Assembly: GCF_003086295.3 (NCBI RefSeq)
Contig: NC_092048.1
Span: 109,570,276-109,634,275, forward strand
Direction: 5' to 3'
DNA length: 64,000 nucleotides
From: Arachis hypogaea
Taxonomy: Eukaryota; Streptophyta; Magnoliopsida; Fabales; Fabaceae
This document shows, in pieces, positions 33,798 through 44,024 of the stretch (position 1 is its first letter; each line of letters opens with the position of its first letter). The notes under the pieces are model-generated. The model was not told the DNA's origin. It did not search any database and was given only the letters and a program-made list of their open reading frames with translations. The position numbers were made by a program, and so were the translations under genes.

Positions 33798-34883
33798 TCA
33801 CAGATGTTCAGAGCATTGTTGAGACTTCCCAACACCAAACTTAGAGTTTGGATATGAGAGTTCAACACCAAACTTAGAGTTTGGTTGTGGCCTCCCAACA
33901 CCAAACTTAGAGTTTGACTGTGGGGGCTTTGGTTGACTCTGCAGTGAGAGAAGCTTTTTATGCTTCCTCTCCATGGGTACAGAGAGAGATCCTTGAGTTT
34001 TAAACACAAGGTTGTCCTCATTTAATTGAAGGATCAATTCTCCTCTGTCCACATCAATCACAGCTCTTGCTGTGGCTAGGAAGGGTCTTCCAAGAATGAT
34101 GGATTCATCCTCATCCTTCCCAGTATCCAGGATTATGAAATCAGCAGGGATGTAAAGGTCTTTAACCTTTACTAACATGTCCTCTACTTGTCCATAAGCT
34201 ATTTTCATGGATTTGTCTTGCATTTCTAATGAGAAATTGGCTTCCTGTACCTCAAGGGTTCTTAGTTTCTCCATTACAGAGAGTGGCATGAGGTTTATTC
34301 CTGACCCAAGGTCACACAAAGCCTTCTCAAAGGTCATGGTGCCTATGGTACAAGGTATTAAGAACTTTCCAGGATCTTGTTTCTTCTGAGGCAATGTCAG
34401 TTGATCCAGATCACTCAGTTCATTGATGAGCAAGAGAGGTTCATCTTCCCAAGTCTCATTACCAAATAATTTAGCATTCAGCTTCATGATTTCACCAAGG
34501 TACTTGGCAACTTGCTCTTCAGTAACATCCTCATTCTCTTCAGAAGAAGAATACTCCTCAGAGCTCATGAATGGCATAAGGAGGTTCAATGGAATCTCTA
34601 TGGTCTCTAGATGAGTCTCAGATTTCTTTGGTTCCTCAGAGGGAAACTCCTTATTGATCACTGGACGTCCCAGGAGGTCTTCCTCACTGGGATTCACGTC
34701 CTCAACCTCCCTTACAGGTTCGGCCATGGTAATTAATTCAATGGCCTTGCACTCTCCTTTTGGATTCTCTTCTGTATTGCTTGGGAGAGTACTAGGGGGG
34801 GTTTCAGTGATTCTTTTACTCAACTGGCCCACTTGGGCTTCCAAATTTCTAATGGAGGACCTTGTTTCATTCATGAAACTCAC
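33798..34883 (-). CDS. E5 gag C-terminal linker and protease, open frame
   Basis: An open frame of 361 residues. The N-terminal part holds a coiled segment (RSSIRNLEAQVGQLSKRI) typical of the gag-PR linker and an acidic region. The aspartic protease follows: FLIPCTIGTMTFEKALCDLGSGINLMPLSVMEKL with an intact catalytic Asp, MKIAYGQVEDMLVKV, IPADFIILD, and SIILGRPFLATARAVIDVDRG. The C-terminus carries three in-frame 11-residue repeats around NSKFGV, coded by 33-bp repeats (33835-33917). It is separated from gag only by a stop just after 35019. The protein ends where RT should begin, so it is a gag-PR product without polymerase. Confidence 0.82.
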   Translation of the reverse strand: MSFMNETRSSIRNLEAQVGQLSKRITETPPSTLPSNTEENPKGECKAIELITMAEPVREVEDVNPSEEDLLGRPVINKEFPSEEPKKSETHLETIEIPLNLLMPFMSSEEYSSSEENEDVTEEQVAKYLGEIMKLNAKLFGNETWEDEPLLLINELSDLDQLTLPQKKQDPGKFLIPCTIGTMTFEKALCDLGSGINLMPLSVMEKLRTLEVQEANFSLEMQDKSMKIAYGQVEDMLVKVKDLYIPADFIILDTGKDEDESIILGRPFLATARAVIDVDRGELILQLNEDNLVFKTQGSLSVPMERKHKKLLSLQSQPKPPQSNSKFGVGRPQPNSKFGVELSYPNSKFGVGKSQQCSEHL

Positions 34884-35018
34884 AGTGGCCTTAGATAGAT
34901 CAGAGACTAAATTTGCTAAATTAGAGGTATTTTGTTCAGAGTTCTCTGTCTGTTGTTGAGTGGATGATGGAAAAGACTTGCTATTGCTAAACCTGTTTCT
35001 TCCACCATTATTAAAGCC

Positions 35019-36128
35019 TTATTGAGGCTTTTGTTGATCCTTCCATGAGAGATTTGGGTGATTTCTCCATGAGGGATTATAAGTGTTTCCATAGGGTTCA
35101 CCCATGTAATTTACCTCTGCTATTGCAGGGTTCTCAGGATCATAAGCTTCTTCCTCAGAAAATGCCTCTTGAGTACTGTTGGATGCAGCTTGCATTCCAT
35201 TCAGACTCTGAGAAATCATATTGACTTGCTGAGTCAATATTTTATTCTGAGCCAATATGGCATTCAGAGTATCAATTTCAAGAACTCCCTTCTTCTGAGG
35301 CGTCCCATTACTCACAGGATTCCTCTCAGAAGTGTACATGAACTGGTTATTAGCAACCATGTCAATAAGTTCTTGAGCTTCTGCAGGCATTTTCTTTAGG
35401 TGAATGGATCCACCTGCAGAAGTATCCAATGACATCTTAGCTAATTCAGACAGACCATCATAGAATATATCCAGGATGGTCCATTCTGAAAGCATATCAG
35501 AAGGACACTTTTTGGTTGGTTCCTTGTATCTCTCCCAAGCTTCATAGAGGGATTCACCTTTTTTCTGTCTGAAGGTTTGAACATCCACTCTAAGCTTACT
35601 CATCTTTTGAGGAGGAAAGAATTTGGCTAAGAAAGCCGTGACCAGCTTATCCCAAGAGTTCAGGCTATCCTTAGGTTGAGAGTCCAACCATATTCTAGCT
35701 CTGTCTCTCACAACAAAAGGGAAAAGCATGAGCCTGTAGACTTCAGGATCTACTCCATTAGTCTTAACAGTATCACAGATCTGCAAGAATTCAGTTAAGA
35801 ACTGAAAGGGATCTTCAGATGGAAGTCCATGAAACTTGCAGTTTTGTTGCATCAGAGAAACTAATTGAGGTTTAAGCTCAAGGTTGTTTGCTCCAATGGC
35901 AGGGATGGAGATGCTTCTTCCATGTAAATTGGAATTAGGTGCAGTAAAGTCACCAAGCATCCTCCTTGCATTATTATTTTTGGCTGCCATTTCCTCTTCT
36001 TGTTCGAAAATTCTTGTAAAGTTGTCTCTGGATTGTTGTATTTTAGCTTCTCTTAGTTTCCTCTTCAGAGTCCTTTCAGGTTCAGGGTCTGCTTCAACAA
36101 GAATGTTCTTGTCCTTGCTCCTGCTCAT
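35019..36128 (-). CDS. gag: E5 gag, open frame of 369 residues
   Basis: ATG 36128 opens MSRSKDKNILVEADPEPERT with a charged N-terminal coil, followed by the gag domain (SLMQQNCKFHGLPSEDPFQF, LMLFPFVVRDRARIWLDSQP, FFPPQKMSKLRVDVQTFRQK, GESLYEAWERYKE, LDTSAGGSIHLKKMPAEAQEL). A Gln/Asn-rich tail (NPSWRNHPNLSWKDQQ) ends at a TAA just before GFNNGGRNRFSN, after which the linker and protease follow in frame-compatible order. Among the elements in this window this is the longest undamaged gag. It could still supply capsid in trans, but expression cannot be judged from sequence. Confidence 0.85.
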   Translation of the reverse strand: MSRSKDKNILVEADPEPERTLKRKLREAKIQQSRDNFTRIFEQEEEMAAKNNNARRMLGDFTAPNSNLHGRSISIPAIGANNLELKPQLVSLMQQNCKFHGLPSEDPFQFLTEFLQICDTVKTNGVDPEVYRLMLFPFVVRDRARIWLDSQPKDSLNSWDKLVTAFLAKFFPPQKMSKLRVDVQTFRQKKGESLYEAWERYKEPTKKCPSDMLSEWTILDIFYDGLSELAKMSLDTSAGGSIHLKKMPAEAQELIDMVANNQFMYTSERNPVSNGTPQKKGVLEIDTLNAILAQNKILTQQVNMISQSLNGMQAASNSTQEAFSEEEAYDPENPAIAEVNYMGEPYGNTYNPSWRNHPNLSWKDQQKPQ

Positions 36129-37977
36129 ATGAAAAAGAAGGGAACAGAAAATAATAATAGGGATCCTTTTTACCAGAGTATAGAGGTTCCCTTGTTGTTA
36201 GAAGAAAAGGGAATAAGAGTGAAGAAGAATGGATAATCGAAACACAAGGGTGAGGATAAGAGCAATGATTTGAGATAAAGAGAAGTGTTAGTAAATGAAT
36301 AAATAACTAGAAGGAGAAGAGAGAGAGAGAGAGAGAGGATTTTCGAAAATAAAATTTTGAAAAGGGGTTAGTGATTTTCGAAAATTAGGAATGAAATCAA
36401 ATTAAAATTGAAAATTGAAATAACTATTTAATTAAAAAGAATTTTTGAAAAAAAGGGAAGAGATTTTCGAAAATTAGAGAGAGAGAGTTAGTTAGGTAGT
36501 TTTGAAAAAGATAAGAAACAAACAAAAAGTCAATTAGTTAGTTGAAAAAGATTTGAAAATCAATTTTGAAAAGACAAGAAGATAAGAAGTTAGAAAAGAT
36601 ATTTGAAAGTCAAATTTTTTAAAAAGATAAGATTTAAAAAAAAAAGATATGATAGGAAGATATGATTAGAATTAGTTTTCAAAAAGATTTGATTTTTAAA
36701 ATCATAATTAATGACTTGACTCACAAGAAATCACAAGATATGATTCTAGAATTTAAAGTTTGAATCTTTCTTAACAAGTAAGTAACAAACTCAAAATTTT
36801 TGAATCAAAACATTAATTGATGATGTGATTTTCGAAAATATGATATAAAAATAAGAAAAAAATTTTGAAAATATTTTGAAAAAGATTTTTGAAATTTTCG
36901 AAAATAAATAAAAAAATTTGGAAAAGATATGATTTTTGAAAAAGATTTGAAAAAGATAAGATTTTTAAATTAAAAATTTGATTTGACTCATAAGAAACAA
37001 CTAAGTTTTAAAAAGTTTTGAAAAATTCAACTCAAATTTTCGAAATTTATGAGTGAAAAAGGGAAAGATATTTTTTTTAATTTTTGAATTTTTAATGATG
37101 AAAGAGAAAAACATGAAAAAAACTCAATGCATGAGGATTTTTAGATCAAAACAATGAATGCATGCAAGAACACTATGAATGTCAAGATGAACACTAAGAA
37201 CACTTTGAAGATCAAGATGAACATCAAAAACATATTTTTGAAAAATTTTCAAGAAAAGAAAACATGCAAGACACCAAACTTAGAAATTTTTCATGTATAG
37301 ACACTATGAATGCAATAATGCATATGAAAAACAAGAAAAGACACAAAACAAGAAAATATGAAGATCAAACAAGAAGACTGGCCAAGAACAACTTGAAGAT
37401 CATGAAGAACACTCTGAATGCTTGAATTTTCGAAAAATGCATAAAAATTTTTAGAAAAAATGCAATTGACACCAAACTTAAAATTTGACTCAAGACTCAA
37501 ACAAGAAACACAAAATATTATTTATTTTTATGATTTTATGATTTTTTTGGATTTTTCAAAAATTAGTGTGAAAAAGAAAAATAAGGATTCCAAAATTTTT
37601 AATATGAATTCTAGGAATCTTGTGCTCTTTAGTCTAAAGCTCCAATCTGAGGGTTAGACATGGCTTACTAGCCAGCCAAGCTTTAGAAGATACAAATCAG
37701 GCATATAACAGTTGATACTTCATCCAACTTCATATACATGCCTTTTATGTTGACAAGTGGAAGTCTCAATCCAAAAGAATTTGGATATGGCTTTACAGCC
37801 AGCCAGGCTTCAACATGCTTCATGAAACACTAGAATTCATTCTTAGAAATTCTGAAGAAAAATATAAATTTTTTTTGAAAGATTTTTGAAGAAATTTTTT
37901 TTTTGAAAATAAAACGAAAAAGAAAATTACCTAATCTGAGCAACAAGATGAACTGTCAGTTGTCCAAACTCGAACAA
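36129..37977 (-). other. E5 leader between PBS and gag
   Basis: A 1.85-kb non-coding leader, A/G-rich on the plus strand. It has a (GA)n run at about 36317-36337, many GATTTTCGAAAA-like words (36340-37110) and ACACCAAACTTA copies at about 37270 and 37470. No gene supported. Confidence 0.75.
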
Positions 37978-37995
37978 TCCCCAGCAACGGCGCCA
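37978..37995 (-). other. E5 primer-binding site (tRNA-Asp), one mismatch
   Basis: The minus strand reads TGGCGCCGTTGCTGGGGA; it lies six bases inside the right LTR end at 38002. Confidence 0.94.
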
Positions 37996-38001
37996 AAAAC
38001 T

Positions 38002-39713
38002 TGGTATGCGAAATTGTTACTCAGGTTGTAAAATTTGTTGTTCGTTCTCTCCCTGGCAATGGCGCCAACAAACTGGTGCACAATACCATGGTCCAAACAT
38101 AACTTCACAACTTCGCACAACTAACCACCAAGTGCACTGGGTCGTCCAAGTAATAAAACCTTACGTGAGTAAGGGTCGATCCCACGGAGATTGTTGGTAT
38201 GAAGCAAGCTATGGTCATCTTGTTAATCTCAGTCAGGCGGATATCAAATGGTTATGGAGTTTTTGAATAATAATAATAAATAAATAGAAAATAAAGATAG
38301 AAATACTTATGTATATCATTGGTGAGAATTTCAGATAAGCGTATGGAGATGCTTTCATTCCTCTGAATCTCTGCTTTTTCGCTGTCTTCATCCAATCAGT
38401 CTTACTCCTTTCCATGGCAAGCTTTCTGTAAGGGCATCACCATTGTCAATGGCTACATCCCATCCTCTATTGTGAAAATGGTCCAAATGCTCTGTCACAG
38501 CATGGCTAATCATCTGGAGGTTCTCGATCATGCTGGAATAGGATTCACCTTCCTTTTGCGTCTGTCACTACGCCCAGCACTTGCAAGTTTGAAGTTCGTC
38601 ACAACCATCCCTTCCCAGATCCTACTCGGAATACCACAGACAAGGTTTAGACTTTTCGGATCTCAGGAATGGCCATCCATGGGTTCTAACTTATACCACG
38701 AAGATACTAATAACTCGGACTCGGTCCCCTGTATTAGATATCTAAGAGATACTCATTCTAGCTTGTTTGCATGTAGAACGGAAGTGTTTGTCAGGAACGC
38801 GTTCATAAGTGAGAATGATGATGAGCGTCACATAATCATCACATTCATCATGTTCTTGGGAACGAATGGATATCTTAGAAGCGGAATAAGTTAAATTGAA
38901 TAGAAAAACAGTAGTACTTTGCATTAAATCATGAGGAACAGCAGAGCTCCACACCTTAATCTATGGAGTGCAGAAACTCTACCGTTTGAAGATACATAAG
39001 TGATAATGGTCCAGGCATGGCCGAATGGCCAGCCCCCATACGTGATCAATATGATTCCCAGATGAACTAAAAATCATAAGATGTAAACACAATAGTAAAA
39101 AGTCCTATTTATACTAAACTAGTTACTAGGGTTTACAGAAGTAAGTAATTGATGCATAAATCCACTTCCGGGGCCCACTTGGTGTGTGCTTGGGCTGAGC
39201 TTGAAGTTTACACGTGCAGAGGCTTCTTTTGAAGTTGAACGCCAAGTTGTAACGTGTTTTTGGCGTTCAACTCTGGTTCGTGACGTGTTTCTGGCGTTTA
39301 ACTCCAGACTGCAGTGTAGAACTGGCGTTCAACGCCCTTTTGCGTCATCTAAACGCGGCCAAAGTGTGGACTATTATATATTGCTGGAAAGCCCTGGATG
39401 TCTACTTTCCAACGTAATTGGAAGCGTGCCATTTTGAGTTTTGCAACTCCAGAAAATCCACTTTGAGTGCAGGGAGGTCAGAATCCAACAGCATCAGCAG
39501 TCCTTCTTCAACCTCTGATTCTGATTTTTGCTCAAGTCCCTCAATTTCAACCAGAAAATACCTGAAATCACAGAAAAACACACAAACTCATAGTAAAGTC
39601 CAGAAATGTGAATTTAACATAAAAACTAATAAAAACATCCCTAAAAGAAACTAGATCCTACTAAAAACATACTAAAAACAATGCCAAAAAGCGTATAAAT
39701 TATCCGCTCATCA
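38002..39713 (-). repeat. E5 5' LTR
   Basis: 1712 bp, same limits as the left copy, including the 72-bp U5 extension with vestigial PBS (38050-38067), a palindrome array at 39230-39340 and the TTGGAAAG module. It ends CGCTCATCA and is followed by TSD GATTG. Confidence 0.94.
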
Positions 39714-41538
39714 GATTGCAAACAAGCATTTGATAAGCTGAAGACCGCCCTGACTCAAACTCCAATTGTGAGAGGACCAGACTGGAGCCAGCCATTTGAA
39801 ATAATGTGTGACGCCTCCAACCATGCAGTAGGAGCAGCACTGGCTCAGCGTGAAGGTAATGACCCCTTTGTTATTGCTTAGGCGTCTAAAACTTTAGATG
39901 CCGCTCAGTCCAATTACACTACTACTAAGAAAGAGCTTCTTGCTATTGTTTTTGCTCTGGATAAATTCCGAGCCTATTTACTTGGTACGAAGGTAGTAGT
40001 GTACTCAGACCACGCAGCTCTAAAGTCTCTATTAGCTAAAAAGGAGTCCAAACCAAGGCTTATACGTTGGATACTGCTATTACAAGAATTTGATTTAGAA
40101 ATTAAGGATAGGAGTGGTAACCAGAATTTAGTGGCAGACCATTTGAGTCGCCTTGAGCACATTACAGATGACCCCACTCCTATAGCTAATAATTTCCCAT
40201 TTGATAACCTGCAAGCAGTATCTGAGGTAGTCCCTTGGTATGCACTTGTAGCTAATTATCTAGTTAGCCGCAGCTTCCTCCAAACTTTTCTAAGCATCAA
40301 AGAGACAAGATGAAAAGCGAGTCTAAGTATTATATATGGGATGACCCATATTTATGGAGATGTGGCGCTGACCAGGTAATTAGACGGTGTGTGCCTCAAT
40401 CAGAATTCCAGTCCATCTTAGAGGCCTGTCACTCGTCTGAGAGTGGAGGACATTTTGGCCCTCAAAGAACAGCTAGAAAAATCTTAGACTGTGGATTTTG
40501 GTGGCCTACTCTTTTTAGAGACGCTGCTGAATTTTGTAGATCTTGTTTCCCATGCCAAAAATTTGGTAATATATCCAAGAGGGACGAGATGCCTCAACAA
40601 ATTATGCTTTTCTGTGAAATTTTTTATGTTTGGGGCATTGACTTCATGGGTCCCTTTCCAAATTCTAATGATTATTTTTATATATTGCTAGCTGTGGATT
40701 ACGTTTCTAAATGAGTGGAAGCAATTCCTACCCGCACTGATGATGCTAACACTGTTGTTTCCCTTGTGAGAAACCACATTATTTGTCGCTTTGGATTACC
40801 ACGAGCAATCGTGAGCGATCAAGGCACCCATTTTTGTAACAGGAGACTAACAGGATTAATGAAGAAGCATGGGATAATTCATAAGGTTGCAACAGCCTAC
40901 CATCCCCAGACTAATGGGCAAGTCGAGGTGTCAAACAGAGAGATAAAGCGTATCTTGCAGAAGATAGTCAAACCTCATAGAAGAGATTGGAGCACCAGGC
41001 TACAAGATGCACTCTGGGTATACAGAACCGCATACAATACACCCATTGGGATGAGCCCTTTCCACTTAGTTTATGGAAAATCTTGTCATCTCCCTGTTGA
41101 AATAGAGCACAAAGCCTTTTGGGCAGTAAAGGAGTGCAACATGGGAATTGAGAAAGCCAGAGCTGAAAGGAAGTTGCAACTACAAGAACTGGAAAGCCTT
41201 CGGTTAGAAGCTTATGAGAACTCAAGACTTTACAAGGAGAAGATGAAGGTTGTACATGATCAGCACATCAAGAGAAAGAGTTCCAACCTGGGGACTTAGT
41301 CCTCCTTTACAAATCTCGACTGAGGCTCATGCCAGGCAAGTTGAGATCAAGATGGGAAGGTCTATACAGAGTAGAGAAGGCCGAACCATACGGAGTTTAT
41401 CACCTAAGCCATCCTTCGAGCTCTGACCTTATCAAAGTCAATGGACATCGTTTAAAGCTGAACCATGGCGAGAAGATAAAGAAAAACAAGGAGCTAGAGA
41501 TCTTCCTCTTGGAAGATCCCCACATAGCCGAAGCCTGA
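39714..41538 (+). pseudogene. E3 RNase H and integrase, with C-terminal domain
   Basis: This continues E3 after E5. RNase H shows MCDASNHAVGAALAQ, a TAG at the same Tyr codon as in E2 (GCT TAG GCG), [16 protein letters not shown] and YSDHAALK. Integrase follows: a -1 frameshift near 40285, the HHCC zinc domain, WGIDFMGPFP, a TGA replacing Trp at 40712-40714, [24 protein letters not shown] and [21 protein letters not shown]. Another frameshift near 41290 precedes the C-terminal domain (LRSRWEGLYRVEKAEPYGVYHL), which ends at TGA 41536-41538. All three DDE residues are present. This is the only complete integrase of the chain in the window. Confidence 0.92.
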
Positions 41539-41560
41539 GCTAGTGGAGCATCCAACTTAC

Positions 41561-41603
41561 GAACGTTAAAGCAAAGTGCTAGGTGGGAGACAACCCACCA
41601 TGG
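41561..41603 (+). other. Post-pol conserved block, E3
   Basis: GAACGTTAAAGCAAAGTGCT then the hairpin GGTGGG-AGACAA-CCCACC (41582-41599), 20-60 bp after the integrase stop. It is the plus-strand counterpart of the blocks in E4, E5 and D. Confidence 0.78.
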
Positions 41604-41715
41604 TATGATCGTTCTTTTCTTTATTTTTAGTTTCCCCAATTCAATAACTCTTCTCTTTATTAGTACATTTTGCGCATCTGCATTTACATATTTTAAAAAA
41701 ATATATATATATTTC

Positions 41716-42237
41716 ACGCGACGCGACCGCCTCATTGACGCGTCCGCGTTGCAGGTGATTGGAGAAAATAATAAAATGAACAGAGAGTCACGCAAGAGCG
41801 TGGCTGGAGGCGTGCCCATGGCACAAATCACCCCACGCAACCGCGTCACCGACGCGTCCGCGTCAAATGGGAACATTGGCCTCCCACGCGACCGCGTCAC
41901 TCACACGGCCGCGTGCCCTGAAATTCAACGTGAACAGGGTGCACGACCGAAAGTTGTGCTAGAGTGGTGCTGGATTGGTGTTGAACGCACAATTCTTTCC
42001 ACGCGGCCGCGTGACCAACGCGACCGCGTCATATCCTTCTAATGGCCACTCACGCGATCGCATGCCCCACGTGATCGCGTCACCCCAGATTTGGTAAAAA
42101 TAAAACTTTCAAACAGACAGTTGTGCGAGTGCCAGGCTACCCTCGCGCCAGTAGCATGAAACAGGTCACGCGACCGCGTGACCGATGCGACCACGTCAAT
42201 CAGTATAAGCGCAAGTCGCGCGACCGCGTTGCTTGCG
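41716..42237 (+). repeat. ACGCG-type palindrome array, E3 pol-ORF3 spacer
   Basis: At least seven pairs of ACGCG-N-CCGCGT cores (for example CCACGCGACCGCGTCACTC, CCACGCGGCCGCGTGACC) spread over 520 bp, with AT-richer spacers. The core is the same as in LTR1 and LTR2 of this family. E2 lost the region by deletion. Confidence 0.85.
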
Positions 42238-42254
42238 CCGCACAGCTTCCTTGA

Positions 42255-42530
42255 TTTGCCAATTATCTTATCTTTCTTTTCCCCAAATCCTATTTTCTCC
42301 TTTCTCTCCTTATTTCTTCCTTCTTCCTTCTTCCTTCTTTCTCACTTTCTACTCTCTCTCTCTCTCACCCCCATTATCAAGGTTTTCTTTTCCTCTTTTC
42401 CCCCCTAATTTTTTTATTATTCTTCTTATTTTTATATGTTATCTTCTTTTCTTTTCTTTTTTACTTTCATTATCCATATTTTCTTTTTCTTTCCTTTTCC
42501 TTTTCACTTGGTGTTGGAAATTTATTTGAG
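42255..42530 (+). other. Pyrimidine-rich tract upstream of ORF3
   Basis: A strongly T/C-biased 275-bp stretch with (CTTCCTT)n and a (CT)n run at about 42350-42366. It is non-coding; the nominal frames here are low-complexity Ser/Leu/Phe strings. The next 490 bp to the ORF3 start are AT-rich with no gene. Confidence 0.75.
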
Positions 42531-43004
42531 CCATTATTTCTCATTATATGCTTGTGGATTATTGTAGAATTGTTTGGCAATTATATACCTTTTTAAAGGG
42601 TTGCTTGCATGTTCACTTTAATACTTTTTATACCTTATTCACCATGCATGCTATGTGTTTGTGAAAAGGCCAATATGGCTATTAAATTCTTGTTTTTCAC
42701 AAAACCCCTTTCATATATTATTCGATGAAAATAATTGTCAATACAGACGTGATGGCTAGTTTGTTACGAGTGATAACAAATTTGACTAATTAAATGCTTG
42801 ATCTATGCTACTCTTGCCTTTGCCTGCATGCCAATAAACCCCTTGCATTTATTTGTCCTCAACTGCACTTGTTATTTTCCCATTGATGAACTTTTCACAT
42901 GTAGTCATGACCATGTGTTAATGACATACTCTTTGCTGTGCATTGATTATCACTCATATAATCCTCTTCCTTGCTCTATCTCTTTATATTTAATTTACTC
43001 TCTC

Positions 43005-43018
43005 TTTCCTTTTTCAGG
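43005..43018 (+). promoter_or_regulatory. Splice-acceptor-like site before E3 ORF3
   Basis: TTTCCTTTTTCAG followed by GATGG: a polypyrimidine run and AG at 43016-43017, one base before the ORF3 ATG (43019-43021). This suggests ORF3 was expressed from a spliced RNA. No donor was identified. Confidence 0.5.
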
Positions 43019-44012
43019 ATGGCCACCAAGAAAGGCAAAGAGAAATTTACTCCCAAATCAACAGCGAGGAGAGGAACAAAAAGAGCATTAGTGGCAGAAC
43101 CCTCTTCAACTGCGGTTAAACCCTCAACAAAAAGAACTAAGAGGATTATAAAGGTTGATGATAAAGAAAAAACTTTCCCAGCAAAAGACACTGCGCGATT
43201 TCCCAATCGCTACTGTGAGCAGATGTTCCCCATCCTGGCAAAAAGGAGTTACAACAACGAATACCTTCTTCTCCTACCAATTTGACTGGGACGCCGTTCT
43301 CAGAGTTATCGCACTACCTGGCAGCCGTTGGATCTATGGATACCATCGTAACCGCCCTAAGGGAATATCGGCTTCAGCACTTACCTTGGAGGCTCGCGTA
43401 TGGGACTAGATCATGTCCCATTACGTCTTCTCGAGCACTCACGAGTCCTCCTTCACTGCGGACATGGCCGTCCTACTATGGTGCATCCTTACAGACCAAC
43501 CTCTGAATCTACCAAGACACATCCGAAATGCCATGGGACACGTACAAATTGCGGGCAACTTACCTTTTCCCGCCTTGGTCTCAGATCTTGTCTCCGCAGC
43601 CGGAGTCTCCTACAGAGCTGGGGACACCAAAGCCATGCTCCCACGGGATGATCAGTATGTCCCTAACGGAAAATACATCAAACCTCCACTAGCCGCCACA
43701 AGCCATCCTACTGAACCAGTTGAAGATATTCCTTCTTCAACACCACAAGCACCTACAACAGAGCAACTGCTCCATCAGATACTCTAAAGGTTGGATCGGC
43801 AGGAACACAAAGCTAAGATGAGAGAGCGCCGTAACAAACGCCGATTCACATACCTCAAGGAGCTGATTATGGGAAAATTCAAGGACTCAGACACCCCAGA
43901 TTCCACTTCCTTTAGCAGCACAGGAAGCCATGATGGCCCCGACTGTGGAGATACTGCAACCAGCCCATCTTTGTTTCTGACAGATGGCACCGAGGACGGT
44001 GCAAAGCCTTAA
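43019..44012 (+). pseudogene. E3 ORF3, plant transposon-type protein, frameshifted
   Basis: ATG 43019 opens MATKKGKEKFTPKSTARRGT, a very basic start, then KDTARFPNRYCEQMFPILAKR. A frameshift between about 43200 and 43285 leads into FDWDAVLRVIALPGSRWIYG, a TAG (43407-43409), then SHYVFSSTHESSFTADMAVLLWCI, HIRNAMGHVQIAGNLPFPALV, SDLVSAAGV and a Pro/Thr-rich linker. A TAA (43785-43787) precedes a basic coil (HKAKMRERRNKRRFTYLKEL) ending at TAA 44010-44012. It occupies the place of the Athila third ORF. Only the fold family is suggested by the conserved core; an envelope role is not supported because I see no signal peptide or membrane span. Confidence 0.8.
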
Positions 44013-44024
44013 GTGTGGGGAGGT
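44009..44024 (+). other. Internal copy of the polypurine tract, E3
   Basis: TTAAGTGTGGGGAGGT, identical over 16 nt to the E2 3' polypurine tract (11255-11270), overlapping the ORF3 stop codon. Confidence 0.85.

Larger units (their letters stand above)
28835..39713 (-). mobile_element. E5: non-autonomous gypsy element without RT/RH/INT, TSD GATTG
   Basis: The element is 10,879 bp with GATTG at 28830-28834 and 39714-39718. Both LTRs are 1712 bp and differ at about 43 sites by eye (about 2.5%). Minus-strand order: LTR, PBS, 1.85-kb leader, gag, linker and protease, post-pol block, palindrome array, ORF3, 3' untranslated region, LTR. Reverse transcriptase, RNase H and integrase are absent: the protease tail passes straight into the post-pol block. 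The LTR ends, leader and 3' region resemble E4, so E4-type enzymes probably mobilised it. Confidence 0.93.

Noticed and set aside
42178..42529. Frames rich in Ser, Leu and Phe upstream of E3 ORF3
   Set aside because: Low-complexity translation of a pyrimidine-rich tract.
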